Source: Hippopus hippopus (taxonomy: Eukaryota; Mollusca; Bivalvia; Cardiida; Cardiidae). From it: DNA of 64,000 nt. Position 1 is the first letter of the stretch. The number at the start of each line of letters is the position of its first letter. This document shows, piece by piece, positions 19,501 through 30,190 of this stretch. The notes below the pieces were generated by a model that did no database searches, was not told the origin of the DNA, and worked only from the letters and a program-made list of their open reading frames with translations. The stretch is taken from contig OX328112.1 in the NCBI GenBank assembly GCA_946811185.2, forward strand, positions 32,085,562-32,149,561, given 5' to 3'. The position numbers and the translations under genes are program-made.

Positions 19501-22096
19501 CTGAAAAACAACCAAAAAACAGGTAAGCTTGTCATTATTTGTAATCATGTGTTCTTATACCTTTGAAAGTCCAAATAAGGAGAATGTCATGCAATGCTCT
19601 GGTCTTTCAACGTGTTTTCTACACTATGGAAAGTTGTAACAAGTGTATGATGTTGTCTGAATCATTTGTGGCGTGGGTTGACCTTAGCTAAAATATTACG
19701 TCACGGACCTAAATTCAGTCTATTATTGCCATAAAATTGGCAATCAAAAGAGAGTCTTGCTGTTCCAAAAGCGTGAATTAATGTCTTGAAATGTTACATT
19801 CACTGCTGGTAAAGAATTGAAAAGAAATAGCATAAAAATGGTGAAAATAAAGAAGGGCTCCGATTATGTGGGCCAGCTCTGAATATTTAAGTTGGCAGCG
19901 ATTGATGAGGGCTTCATTTCAGAAATTTAGTTTTCTGTAAAAATTTACTTAGGAGGTAGGCTTTGTTTTTCCCTTAATACCTTTTAGTCCAAAATATATT
20001 ACTTTTGTTGGATGGAACATGACCGAATTTATGAACATACAAAGGACTGGTATTGTCACGATTGAAAAATGCTGTCGAACATTAGTCTATCTAAATTTTG
20101 AAAATACTTTTATGTAGCTTTTGATTAACAGAATGGTCTATACATGTATATAGCATTTGTCATGCTTTCGTCGTAAGTGCAGCCCACGTGTAAGCAAAAA
20201 AAAAAAGAAAAAATATTTGGCATCTTCAGAAGACTATCTGGTCTTGAAACAGTCATTAAAAAGCTAGATGGAAAATGTACAGACCGTAGCAGAGATGATG
20301 AATAGAGAAAAACTTTTACAAAGCGTGAGAAATACAATTGACCTATTCGCATTACACGCCTAGGGTATATGTGTGACCATTCTTAACTCTTCTCAACACC
20401 AAACACGACACAACAGTATGCCGGGTGGGTGGGGTATATACAAGTCTTTAACAAAAAAAAAAAACTCACTTTCACAAGCACGCCAAGACCAAAAATGTTC
20501 ATAGATCCCTGATTTTGATTGTACTCACTCAGATCTTTCAATGCAGAATATGTTATATATTAGTTATTTTCTAAGCCTTTTTATCCTAAATAATGACTCA
20601 AAACAGCTAATTGCATACACCATCAGTAAATCATGATATTGGAGCTGCATTCTCAATCTAATTACGGCGTAAAGTGAATGATTTCTAATGATTACATTAG
20701 AAATGGAGAGGGGTCGGTGTAAGACTTTTGAAACAAGTGCAAACGACAATGTTTAGGACATTCATACAAATATGTAGGACGGAAAAAGAAAAATAAATAA
20801 CTCAAAGCTATTCATTATGAACCCTTAAAGTGCCTGTCACAACTTAAGTTGGTTCTGCAGCCAGTATAGATCAATATTAGACTGTACAAAATGCGATCGT
20901 TTGTTTGTTTGGATGAATATTTGTTTATCATCGGCTTAAAGATAACTGATATGTGATATTTTCTGATCTAATATGCATCTGGTTAATTGAACATTGAAAG
21001 ATCCGAGTAAGTACTATCAGGATCAGGGATCTATGAACATTTTTGGTCTTGACGTGCTTGTGAAATAGATTCTTGTATATACCCCACCCACCTGACATAC
21101 TGTTGTGTAGTGTTAAGTATTAAAATACTTAAGAGTGTTCACACATATACCCTGAGGCGTCTATTGCGAATAGATCAATTGTATTTCTCACGCTTTGTAA
21201 AAGTTTTTTTTTATTCATCATCTCTGCTACGGTCAGTACATTTTCCATCTAGCTTTTTATGACTGTTTTAAGACCAAAGAGCCTTCCAAAGATGCCAAAT
21301 ATTTTTTCATTATTTTTGCTTACGTGTGGGCTGCACTTACGACGAAAGCATGACAAATACTATATACTTGTATAGACCATTCTTTTAATCAAAAGCTACA
21401 TAAAAGTATTTTCAAAATTTAGATAGACTAATGTTCGACAGCATTTTTTCAATCGTGACAATACCAGTCCTTTGTATGTTCATAAATTCGGTCATGTTCC
21501 ATCCAACAATAGTGCTATATTTTGGACTGAAAGGTGTTAACGGAAAAACAAAGCCTACTTCCTAAGTAATTTTTTACAAAAAACTAAAGTTTTGAAATGA
21601 AGCCCTCATCAATCGGTGCCGACTTACATATTCAGAGCCGGCCCACATAATCGGAGCCCTTCTTTATTTTCACCATTTTTGTGCTATTTCTTTTCAATTC
21701 TTTACCAGAAGTAAATGTAACATTTCAAGACATTAATTCACGCTTTTGGAACAGCAAAACTCTCTTTTAATTGTTATTTATATGGCAATAATAGACTGAA
21801 TTTAAGTCCGTGACGTATTATTTTAGCTAAGGTCAACCCACGCCACAAATGATTCAGACAACATCATACACTTGTTACAACTTTCCGTAGTGTAGAAAAC
21901 ACATTGAAAGACCAGAGCATTGCATGACATTCTCCTTTTTTGGACTCTCAAAGATCTAAGAACACATGATTACAAATAATGACAAGCTTACCTGTTTTTT
22001 GGTTGTTTTTCAGCCGACATCTTCAGAAACGGAAGACCAACACAACATTTTCTCGTCGGAGCCATTGGCTCTGAATATAAAGTTTCCTACCCGTGC
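19419..22096. mobile_element. large foldback element with ~1.1-kb inverted arms, TTAA-bounded
   Basis: The left arm (about 19419-20515) and right arm (about 21015-22096) are inverted copies along their whole length. Matching landmarks include CACGGGTAGGAAACTT at the outer ends, 'gcatgacattctcc' and 'gatagactaatgttcgac'. The inner limits are 'catagatccctga' and 'tcagggatctatg'. TTAA lies at 19415-19418 and 22097-22100. The ~500-bp spacer holds a half copy of the family 2 hairpin near 20855. Small indels separate the arms (e.g. poly-A lengths). No transposase ORF is present. Confidence 0.85.
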
Positions 22097-22132
22097 TTAA
22101 GCTGCAAAGTGCAACTCACTGACCTGTTGTGG

Positions 22133-22193
22133 ACAGTGCAGATCAAGATCTAACTGCACAAAATGTGAAGTCTGATCATGGATCTACAATGCC
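22133..22193. repeat. palindromic repeat, family 2
   Basis: Arms 'gacagtgcagatcaagatct' and 'gatcatggatctacaatgcc'; several mismatches between them. Confidence 0.7.
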
Positions 22194-22231
22194 AGATAAG
22201 GAGATATTTTCCTACTAAAAAATACCTTTAA

Positions 22232-22452
22232 CCCATTACCACACAATCCCTACTTCCGACAACCCTGAGAAAGAAGCCCTTAGAAAACATTGTGGGAAAA
22301 GGAGAAAATGCTGGTAACCAGCATTTTCTCCTTTTCCCACAATGTTTTCTACCCTTCACAAAACAAATTTTCAATTTTCAGTCACTTTTATTTTGTCGTC
22401 TGCAAATGCTTTCGATTTGGACAAGCCTAATATATTGTCGTTTGGTAATGAG
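22232..22452 (-). mobile_element. TTAA hairpin MITE, family 1
   Basis: 221 bp between TTAA 22228-22231 and 22453-22456, with an intact hairpin at about 22283-22350. Confidence 0.92.
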
Positions 22453-22519
22453 TTAAAATAGCAAGGTTTAGGTTTTTACGATCGGCTGGAAATTGCATTT
22501 TACTTATTTAGCAGGATAA

Positions 22520-22640
22520 GGATTAATAGCAAAGATTTTGCAAAATGTCAAAGTTTTGGCACCACGACGATGACTACAAGGCAGACGATGACACCAGAGC
22601 TATGACAAAAACTCATCCTTTTCTCTGAAAACAGTCGAGC
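22520..22640 (+). mobile_element. 3' fragment of the 'GTACC' Helentron-like subfamily
   Basis: 'gcaaaatgtcaaagttttgg', 'gctatgacaaaaactcatcc', a CTTTTCTCTGAAAAC hairpin, then GTCGAGCTAA. It leads straight into a MITE interior. Confidence 0.55.
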
Positions 22641-22759
22641 TAAAAATGCTAGTGATCAGCATTTTCTCATTTTCATACAACCCAAAGTTTTACCATGCCT
22701 GAGAAAGACAGCTTGCATTCAGTTTGGACAAATCTGAAATTTTGTCATTTGGAAAAGAG
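22641..22759 (-). mobile_element. partial TTAA hairpin MITE, family 1
   Basis: The hairpin is diverged (AATGCTAGTGATCAGCATT centre). B-end-like sequence ('cccaaagttttaccatgcct') unusually lies inside, then end A and TTAA 22760-22763. Probably a rearranged composite. Confidence 0.5.
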
Positions 22760-22804
22760 TTAACCCCTAAAGGGCCTTCTACAAATAGAATTGCCTTTGT
22801 GGCC

Positions 22805-22865
22805 AGTGAAAATCAAGATCAGACTGCACAAAACATGCAATCTGATATGTGATCTACACTGTCCA
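22805..22865. repeat. palindromic repeat, family 2
   Basis: 'aatcaagatcagactgcac' and 'gcaatctgatatgtgatctac', with 'actgtcc' to the right. Confidence 0.7.
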
Positions 22866-22924
22866 CTTTGGTTAAAAAATGTCATGTTTTACCTCTATTA
22901 TTGCCTCCCTTTCGCAAAAAATTA

Positions 22925-22947
22925 ACCCCCCCCACCCCCCCACCCCC
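22925..22947. repeat. C-rich homopolymer tract
   Basis: A run of C broken by single A bases, followed by GGG. It stands out in AT-rich surroundings. Confidence 0.8.
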
Positions 22948-22949
22948 GG

Positions 22950-23585
22950 GACAGTAAGATAATAAAATTGTTTTCTGCAAAATGTTTTTTTGAATTGGCA
23001 AGTCTAAAATTGTATGATAGCGATAATAATTGACTAACTTGTTCTAAATTTTGACCAAAAATTCTTAATTTGCAATGGAAATTGTAACCTAAGGTTTCAG
23101 GAAAACACAAATTTATTTGTTTGGCAATAAAAGAGTTTACTGATGAAAAAGCCAAAAGGTATGTAGAAAAAAAAAACTTTTTAAACAAATGGTTTGTTTT
23201 GGAAACAGGCATGGGCTTCAAACAAAGACTATTATTCAATAATTGTTTGGACAAATGGGTGGCTGAAGATCTAATCTTAAGCTGAAATAGCTACAACTGA
23301 GTAATTTTAGCAAAGCGATAGGTAATGAAAGCAATTCTGGAAAGTTTTCCAGATAAAACGATTCGTGAAACATGGTGGTTTGACCTTTGGCTAGACCTCA
23401 AGTCGTCTAAATTAGGAAATTAAATCAGCCTCTTTCTGAATTAAACATCGTTATTTTGAATAGCCCTGACCGTCAGCTGCTGTTCTTCCTTTCTTCCCAA
23501 TATACAATGACGATGCAACTGCTGTGAATGTTGTCAAAAATCATTGTGACAACTGGATGAATTATTCTATTAGTAATTTCTCATT
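22950..23585. other. no feature recognised
   Basis: AT-rich unique sequence. A minus-strand ORF (22922-23254) starts inside the poly-C tract region and has no recognisable domain. Confidence 0.3.
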
Positions 23586-23593
23586 TTGCTTAA

Positions 23594-23794
23594 CTCTTTA
23601 CCAAACAACAAAAATTTAAGACTAGTCCAAATTTAAAGCATTTGCAGACGACAAAATAAATGTGACTCCAATTTCAAAGATTTTTTCATGAAGAGCAGAA
23701 AACTTGGTGGGAAAAGGAGAAAATGCTGGTTACCAGTGTTTTCAAAAGACTTCTTTTTCAGGGTCGTTAAACGTCGAGATTGTGTGGTAAAGGG
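23594..23794 (+). mobile_element. TTAA hairpin MITE, family 1, right stem arm deleted
   Basis: Between TTAA 23590-23593 and 23795-23798. The left arm and loop are present, but after 'gctggttaccag' the sequence jumps to 'tgttttcaaaagac'. Confidence 0.85.
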
Positions 23795-23798
23795 TTAA

Positions 23799-23980
23799 CT
23801 CTTTTCCAAATAATCTTGAGTGACCTTGAGAGAGAAAGCTTTAGAATCAATTGTGAGTAAGGAAAGAAATGCTGGTAGAACAGTGTTTCGCATCCTTTCA
23901 AGAACAATCTAATCATGTAAGCTACACTGAATTTGGCATCTGCAAATGCTTTCAAATTGGAAATATTTTAGCCTATTCCC
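23799..23980 (-). mobile_element. degraded TTAA hairpin MITE, family 1
   Basis: Shares TTAA 23795-23798 with the previous copy. Ends B and A are recognisable; the hairpin has collapsed. Confidence 0.6.
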
Positions 23981-23984
23981 ATAA

Positions 23985-24206
23985 CCCTTTACCACACAAT
24001 GACGACTTTTAACAACACTGAGGAAGGAGCTTTTTTGAAAAAATTGTGGGAAAAGGAGAAAATGCTGGTAACCAGCATTTTCTCCTTTTCCCACGAAGTT
24101 TTCTAGCCTATCAAAGGAAAGTTGCGTCATTTGAGCCACTATGAAATTGTCCTCTGCAAATGCTTTCAATTCGGATAAGTCTAAAATTTTGCCCTGCAGT
24201 AAAGGG
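23985..24206 (-). mobile_element. TTAA hairpin MITE, family 1
   Basis: End B begins 'ccctttaccacacaatgacg'. The hairpin is intact apart from CCCACGAAG on the right arm. TTAA is at 24207-24210. Confidence 0.85.
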
Positions 24207-24210
24207 TTAA

Positions 24211-24430
24211 CCCTTTACCCAACAACAGAATTTAAAACTAGTCCAAGTTAAAATCATTTGCAGATGACAAATGTGACTCAAATGATCAATTTGTCTGTGA
24301 TAGGGTCAAAAATATTGTGGGAAAAGGAGAAAATGTTGGTTACAAGCATTTCATCCTTTTCCCACAATGTTTTCAAATGTTCTCTTTCTCAGGGTCGTTT
24401 AAACTCGGGATTGTATGTAAAAAAGGTCAA
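24211..24430 (+). mobile_element. TTAA hairpin MITE, family 1
   Basis: Shares TTAA 24207-24210 with the previous copy, so the two stand B-A|A-B. A duplicated B side follows at 24428-24492. Confidence 0.8.
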
Positions 24431-24491
24431 TGTTTTCAAAACCCTTCTCCCTCAAGGTCATTAAAATTTGAGATTATATGGTATAAGGCTA

Positions 24492-24698
24492 ATGGGACCT
24501 ATAGATAAGCTAAAAGCAGATTTGCAGAGGACAATTTGAATGTAGTTCAAATTTAATTTTTTCTGGTTTTGACAGGATAGAAAACATTGTGGAAAAAGGA
24601 GAAATCGGTGGTTACCAGCATTTTCTTCTTTTCCCAAAATGTTTTCAAAAGCCTTCTCCTTCAGGGTCGTTAAAACTCCGGATTATGTAGCATACGGT
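24492..24698 (+). mobile_element. TTAA hairpin MITE, family 1, decayed end A
   Basis: The hairpin has GAAATCGGTGG in place of GAAAATGCTGG on the left. End B is clear ('ttcagggtcgttaaaactcc'). Confidence 0.65.
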
Positions 24699-24976
24699 TA
24701 TAGACCTACAGATATTCTAAAGGCAGATAATTTCAGAATAAACAAATTTTCTTTCAGCCAACACCATAAGAAGTCTTATATAGATAGCTATGACGGCTGA
24801 TTGACAACTCTCGAGACAACCGTTTTACAAAGGCGTGAGAACTCGTAAATCATCAAGACTACCCATGATTACGTTTGTTCTCCAGAGATGATGAGAAAAA
24901 AAAAAAATATTATTCCATCGGGAGAAAAATGCTTCACCAAATATCTCTTGCAGGCAATTTTTCTAATCTAACAGCA

Positions 24977-25062
24977 GACCTGTTTTGAAAACATCATAGC
25001 AAAAGGAGAAATTGCTCATTACGAGCAATTTCTCCTTTCACTGTGATGTTTTCACCTTTATC
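24977..25062. repeat. diverged family 1 hairpin core without ends
   Basis: The stem GAAAACATCATAGCAAAAGG...CACTGTGATGTTTTC and the inner pair GAAATTGCTC/GAGCAATTTC are fully or mostly paired, yet differ from consensus in both arms. No A or B ends lie beside it. Confidence 0.75.
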
Positions 25063-25274
25063 TTTCTAGTAAGCCTTCATCAAATTTCAGAATTGAACAA
25101 AGTATTCAGATCATGTGTAGAAACTTGTGTTAACACTTAAATAAGTCAAGTTAATAAAACAAAAATTTCCAACCAAAAAAAACTACCATATTACAATTTC
25201 AAGTCTGTTCCATTATGGCCATTCCTGTGAGAAAATCCATCAACCATGAAAAAAAAAAACATACAGATTGGGTC

Positions 25275-25332
25275 AACAATCAGACAGCACATTCCATGCA
25301 GTCTGATCTCAATCTAACACAGTCTGCAAAAA
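25275..25332. repeat. palindromic repeat, family 2
   Basis: 'caacaatcagacagcacatt' and 'gcagtctgatctcaatctaa'; the left arm is eroded. Confidence 0.6.
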
Positions 25333-25527
25333 TTACTAAAATGGTCACTGGCATCAGCAAGGGTCAACCAACCCATCAAGTGTCCTTCAGTCCCAATGAA
25401 AGTACCAGAAGTATTGATGAGTTTAGATATGTCCAAGTTAGCTATCATTCATGACGAGATATGTCATTGTTTTCTATAGTAGCTGGATAAATATTTACCC
25501 TTCAAGTGACGTTCACAACTTTGCCTT

Positions 25528-25590
25528 TGTGGCCAGTGTAGATCAGACTGCAAAGAACATGCAGTCTGATCTTTGAACAACACTGTCCTC
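25528..25590. repeat. palindromic repeat, family 2
   Basis: 'ccagtgtagatcagactgca' and 'gcagtctgatctttgaacaa', then 'cactgtcc'. Confidence 0.75.
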
Positions 25591-25622
25591 TTTGCCGAGT
25601 CATTCTGGACTTGGTGCCTTAA

Positions 25623-25842
25623 CTCTTTACCAAACGACAAAATTTTAGACTGGTCTAAATTAAAGCATTTGCAGACAACATATTAGATGTAGCTGAAATG
25701 ATGCTACATGTCAGTGAAAGTGTAGAAAACCTTGTGGGAAAAGGAGAAAATGCTGGTAACCAGCATTTTCTCCTTTTCCGACAAGGTTTTCAAAAGGCTC
25801 CTTCTCCAGGGTCGTTAAAACCAGGGATTGTTTGGTAAAGGG
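25623..25842 (+). mobile_element. TTAA hairpin MITE, family 1
   Basis: Exactly 220 bp between TTAA 25619-25622 and 25843-25846. The stem has the matched variants ACCTTGT and ACAAGGT in place of ACATTGT/ACAATGT. Confidence 0.95.
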
Positions 25843-25984
25843 TTAAATTGCCAGGAATTGTAATTTGAAGCATACAGATTGTTTTTTTTTTTTGCTTCTA
25901 TTTCAATACTTTTACCTAAGTATCACTCAAGTGTATCACATCACAGCATCATCATAAGCAAGCTCAGATCTGAGAGACATCTAA

Positions 25985-26035
25985 CAAGTAACATTTACAA
26001 ATGCTTTCAATTTGGAACTGTCTAAAATTTTGTCT
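25985..26035 (-). mobile_element. end A fragment of family 1 MITE
   Basis: 'aaatgctttcaatttggaac' then 'gtctaaaattttgtc', adjoining TTAA 26036-26039. The rest of the copy is missing. Confidence 0.7.
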
Positions 26036-26039
26036 TTAA

Positions 26040-26259
26040 CTCTTTACCAAATGACAATATTTTAGACTTGTCCAAATTGAAAGCATTTGCAGACGACAAA
26101 ATAAATGTGACTCAAAAATTGAAACTTGACTTTAGAAGAGTAGAAAACACTGTGGGAATAGGAGAAAATGCTGCTTATCAGCATTTTCTCCTTTTCCCAC
26201 AATGTTTTCAAAGGCTTCTTCCTCTGGGTCGTAAAAACCAGGAATTGTTTGGTAAAGGG
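26040..26259 (+). mobile_element. TTAA hairpin MITE, family 1
   Basis: 220 bp between TTAA 26036-26039 and 26260-26263. The hairpin loop is TGCTGCTTATCAGCA, with one changed pair near the tip. Confidence 0.92.
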
Positions 26260-26599
26260 TTAAGTAAAGAGTTCATGCATCTCTATGACACATAATACCA
26301 AGCAAGTCATCACATAATTATGGATACACAAAATCCGTTTTATATACAACTGATTGAATCATGAGGTAGAATGGTCCTTTGACATACAGAAAAATTACAA
26401 ATAGCAATAAGTTTCAACTCACGTCAGCCTGCGCAAACTGCTTAGCATGAAATGGGTCTATACTTTTCGTCAACAAAGCAATTACAGCCAAGTTTAGTGT
26501 TTAGAGTGAGGAATAAAACTGATTGTATTTAGCTTAGAAAAAAAAGACTCAGTTAATGGCAATTTCAAGGCCTCTTTGGTCCAGAATGTCTGTTAACAA

Positions 26600-26665
26600 C
26601 ACAGTGTAGATCAAGTTCAGACTGCACAGAATGTACAATCTGATCTTGATCTACACTGTCTGCAA
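26600..26665. repeat. palindromic repeat, family 2
   Basis: 'agtgtagatcaagttcagac' and 'caatctgatcttgatctaca', then 'ctgtctgc'. Confidence 0.8.
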
Positions 26666-26702
26666 AAGCAACTACAATCAGGCTCAGTGCTTTGAGGAAT
26701 TA

Positions 26703-27124
26703 ATCCTTTACCAAAAGACAAAATATTAGGCTGGTTCAAACTAAAAGCATTCGCAGATGACAGTTTAACTGTTTACCACACAATCCCGACTTTTAACGAC
26801 CCTGAAAAAGAAAGCTTTTGAAAACATTGTGGGAAAAGGAGAAAATGCTGGTAACCAGCATTTTCTCCTTTTCCTACAATGTTTTCTACCCTCCCCAAGT
26901 CGAATTTCAATTTTTGATTCATATTTATTTGAAGGTCTTCAAATGCTTTCAGTTTGGACTAGTCTTAAATTTTGTCATTTGGTAAAGAGTTAAATGTGTC
27001 TAAAATGATGTTTTCTTTCTTAAATGGGGTAGAAATCATTGCGGGAAAAGGAGAAAATGCTGGTTACCAGCATTTTCTCCTTTTCCCACTATGTTTCCCA
27101 AAACTGTCTGCCTCAGAACTGTTA
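26703..27124 (+). mobile_element. TTAA hairpin MITE, family 1, containing a second copy
   Basis: End A is at 26703-26764 ('cctttaccaaaagacaaaat' ... 'gcagatgacag'). The remainder starts 'atgtgtctaaaatgatg' after 26993 and carries its own hairpin (about 27035-27100, CATTGCGGG/CCCACTATG). Other copies read 'gacaaattaaatgtgactc' here, so the insert sits in the element's internal TTAA. Confidence 0.85.
26769..26989 (-). mobile_element. TTAA hairpin MITE, family 1, nested in its own family
   Basis: 221 bp between TTAA 26765-26768 and 26990-26993, in opposite orientation to the host copy. The hairpin is intact. Confidence 0.93.
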
Positions 27125-27229
27125 ACTCTTTCATGAATGAATAAATAAATTGCATTTTCTCAAAGGCTATAAATACATTTCTACTGCAAGATCCAGAGAC
27201 AGTTTGGTCAAAATTTAGAATACAGCAGT

Positions 27230-27295
27230 GGACAGTGTAGGTCAGAGATCAGACTGCACAGAATGTGCAGTCTGATCTTGATCTACACTGTCAAC
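27230..27295. repeat. palindromic repeat, family 2
   Basis: 'gtgtaggtcagagatcagac' and 'gtctgatcttgatctacact'; among the best preserved copies. Confidence 0.85.
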
Positions 27296-27485
27296 AAAAG
27301 CTTCTGGTGTCATCTATGGTACTGAAAGAGTTGAAAGGATTGTGTAGTAAAGGGTTAAAAAGAATGAAAAGCTCATGTTATATACAGAAGTCTACACAGG
27401 AAATTGTTGGTCAGGACAGTTTCCATGGAAAACTGTCAAAACCAGTTTTTCCTTGCTTCAATGGAGTGTCTTTACCCTCCCTTAA

Positions 27486-27680
27486 CCATTTATCACACAA
27501 TCCCCACTTTTAACGACCCTGAGGAAGAAGCCTTTTGAAACCATTGTGCGAAAAGTTACCAGCATTTTCTTCTTTTCCCATAATGTTTTCTATTCTCTCA
27601 AAAACAAACTTTATCATTTTCGCTTTATTAAATTTGTCATCTGCAAATGCTTTCAATTTGTACAGTTCCTTTTTCCCATA
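27486..27680 (-). mobile_element. TTAA hairpin MITE, family 1, partly deleted stem
   Basis: TTAA at 27482-27485 and end B. The left arm stops at 'attgtgcgaaaag' and jumps to 'ttaccagcattttcttc'. End A is truncated after 'gctttcaatttgtacag'. Confidence 0.75.
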
Positions 27681-27741
27681 TTACATCATGAAAAATCATA
27701 AACTGCTTTCCATTTTATTTTCCTTCTCAGTGCTAATAAAT

Positions 27742-27830
27742 GAACAAGAGGGTCATGACAACCCTTTATCACTCCACTCCTATGCAAACAAGTATGCCAT
27801 ACCTGTAATCTCCATCACCAATCAAGGGAT
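27742..27830 (+). mobile_element. 5' fragment of a Helentron-like element
   Basis: 'aacaagagggtcatgacaac' then 'cctttatcactccactcc' resembles the 5' end at 3671. No 3' end follows. Confidence 0.45.
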
Positions 27831-28096
27831 ATAAATTGTAACTAACAGTAAACAAGAAATGTTAATTTTAAGACTATTAACGACTACTTTTCCCTAACCG
27901 TGTGCAAGATTTTCTTTAAATTCAATACAGGTCCAGCTATTGGTAATCTAACTCAACTCTGCAACATTCATGTAAGTCTGACAACAAAATGTTGACTTTT
28001 AAGCGTAAAAAAGAACTAACGGAAATATGAATGAACAACAGAAAACATGATGCAAGCTCTTCCAGCCTTCTGCCACTGTAGAGCTAATAGTAAAAT
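27831..28096. other. no feature recognised
   Basis: AT-rich unique spacer. Confidence 0.3.
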
Positions 28097-28390
28097 GATT
28101 GATTGATTGTATGGTGTTACAACATTATTTTAGTTATATTGTGGCACCCAGTGCACCTATCCATGCTTTCCTACAGTTTCTTTTACCAGCACTCTGCACA
28201 ATATTCTTTCCAATCCACCGGCTGCTCTCCCACATAACTATTGTTTAAACAATGGTAAGCATTGAGAGAGGAATGAATCCTGTCACAAAGACTATCATCA
28301 ATCCATGGAAAAAAAAATTGCCAAGCCAGGGATCAAACCAGACAGCTCTGCTAACAGTAAAGACTTTCATGTCTCAAAGCCAAGCACTTT
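28097..28390 (-). mobile_element. tRNA-derived SINE (SINE-1), diverged
   Basis: Tail 'gattgattgattgtatggtg' on the left and body 'gtgcacctatccatgctttc', 'ggctgctctcccacataact' in the order seen at 43188-43505. The head is decayed ('gccagggatcaaaccag'). An ORF spanning 28252-28608 is only the SINE read through. Confidence 0.75.
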
Positions 28391-28616
28391 CACAAACAGT
28401 TACAGGAAGAATTCATAAAAGCAAACAAACACAACAAACAATTCCACATATCACAGGATTATGCATTCTTGTGATCACTGGCATTCCACTCTGTCATCCT
28501 GAACTCTCGTGCCAAAATCTCTGTCAAAAAGGTTGCCATCTAAACAGAAAGGTGTTATATTCTATTGATTCAGGCTGTAATCTAAATACCCCTCAATCAA
28601 TCACATGAAGCCCCAA

Positions 28617-28848
28617 CTCTTTACCAAATAATAAAATTTTAGACCTATCCAAACTGAAACCATGTCCAGATGACAAATACCAAGTGGTTAAAGTTCAAGT
28701 AAGTTTCTTTGATAGAGTAAGAAAACATTGTGGGAAAAGGAGAAAATGCTGGTTACCAGCATTTTCTCCTTTTCCCACAATGTTTTCAAAAGCCTTCTCC
28801 TTCAGGGGCATTAAAACCCAGATGACAAAGATTGTTTGGTAAAGCCTT
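28617..28848 (+). mobile_element. TTAA hairpin MITE, family 1
   Basis: 'ccaactctttaccaaataat' to 'ttgtttggtaaagccttaaa'. The hairpin is intact and end B has a ~12-bp extra segment 'agatgacaaag'. Confidence 0.85.
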
Positions 28849-28849
28849 A

Positions 28850-29495
28850 AACTGCTACTTCAGAAGCCAGGCTTGTTGACCTTAGGGTACTTGAAGATAG
28901 ATTGGGCAATCTGAAACAACTGGCATGTTTCCAGTTTTAAAGTGGCTCACACAGACACAAAAGAGCTTTGAAAAGCACTCACAAGAAACCAGCAGATGGG
29001 ATGCATAATCAAAGAACGTTACTGTTTCATAAAAGTTTTATATTATCTTTATATGTAAGTATTATATGATTTCTATTATGGGCCAGTTAGCCTAGTATTA
29101 TGTAATAAAGTCTACTGTATTGTTTAAAAGTTTTTATCAGGAATATGCGTTGGTGCACTATTGCTCCAACATGTGAATGCTTCCTAGTACTTGCGATGTA
29201 AAATTTTGTGAAGTATCCAAGATGTCAACCAATCAAATTCTGTATCACTTTTTTTATCACTTACTACGCTGACCTTATTTTCATTTCATTGATCAGGTAT
29301 TTAACACTGGCAATAAATATCATGTTACTACTGTATGATCTAGACAGACTGAATGCCGCTTTAATCATTATTTTAGTCATGTTAAGGCATCAGTTCATTT
29401 GTTCATGTATCCAAGGTTTCAGTAGTACAAGGCTAGAACTCTGACATAACAAGTATTGTCCAAGGACACCCTCATGAAAAACAAAGCACCTCAAA
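28850..29495. other. no feature recognised
   Basis: About 650 bp of AT-rich sequence without a repeat I recognise. The 78-codon ORF at 29208-29444 is hydrophobic and low in complexity, and is not supported as a gene. Confidence 0.3.
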
Positions 29496-29498
29496 CTA

Positions 29499-29655
29499 GA
29501 GCTGTCACTGAATGTGACTTAATACCGCTGCCAGCGCTTTGACAGAAATAGGCAATTACTAGTATTTTGTACACAGATGGACACACTGACGGACAGACAG
29601 GCTGATTCCAGTATACCCCCGAAAACATTCGTTTTGCGGGGGTATAATAAGAACT
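29499..29655 (+). mobile_element. short Helentron-like element, 'CCCCCG' subfamily, copy 1
   Basis: It starts AACTAGAGCTGTCACTGAA with a GTCACTGAATGTGAC hairpin. It carries a GGAC-type simple repeat and ends in the hairpin TACCCCCGAAAAC-ATTC-GTTTTGCGGGGGTA. The 5' subterminal 'taccgctgcc' is a decayed partner of the 3' GCGGGGGTA. About 157 bp. The copy at 57744 is better preserved. Confidence 0.7.
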
Positions 29656-29712
29656 GAACCTGGGGCCTCCTTATTGCAAACCTTTTATCAGGACCGTCCT
29701 GCATCTCTTTTA

Positions 29713-29880
29713 TGATTGTATGGTGTTTAACATCCTTTTCAACATTATTTAAGTTGTATCACCATGGTTATTGCACATATCCATGCTCTCCTGGGGTTTC
29801 TTTAACCAATATGTTGCACAGTATTCTCCAAAAGCTACTGGCTGCTTTCCCACATAACTTTTGTCAAAATCCACCATCTG
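29713..29880 (-). mobile_element. SINE-1 fragment (tail side)
   Basis: 'gattgtatggtgtttaacat', 'atccatgctctcctggggtt' and 'ggctgctttcccacataact' match 43188-43505. The head half is missing. Confidence 0.75.
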
Positions 29881-30185
29881 GATATACCACAATTATTGAA
29901 TTTGGACCAAGAGGTAATACCATACAGAACTACAACCCACAGCATAATAAGCCAGGGGGGCACAAGACAAAGGGTGAAACAAAACAGGGTGCTACAAAAC
30001 AGGAGGGGCAGCACCCTGACAGAGAGTGCAACAGGGTAAGTCCTCAGGAAGCCATATAAAGTGAAGTATCCCAGATTATACCCTGTCTCATAAAAAACAC
30101 TTACACTTGCTAATCTTATCTAAAACAATCTGAGCAATCAGGATGTAAGTGTCTATGAATATTTGTCCCTTTCAACACCACAAAC
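29881..30185. other. no feature recognised
   Basis: Unique sequence with A/G-rich stretches near 29950-30020. No gene or known repeat seen. Confidence 0.3.
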
Positions 30186-30190
30186 ATTTC

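Noticed and set aside
24977..25062. microRNA precursor
   Set aside because: The hairpin is of miRNA-like size, but its stem is a diverged family 1 MITE core, present dozens of times. Without small-RNA data it is not called a miRNA.
28252..28608. 118-codon ORF
   Set aside because: Its first half is a SINE-1 copy on the opposite strand; the rest has no support.
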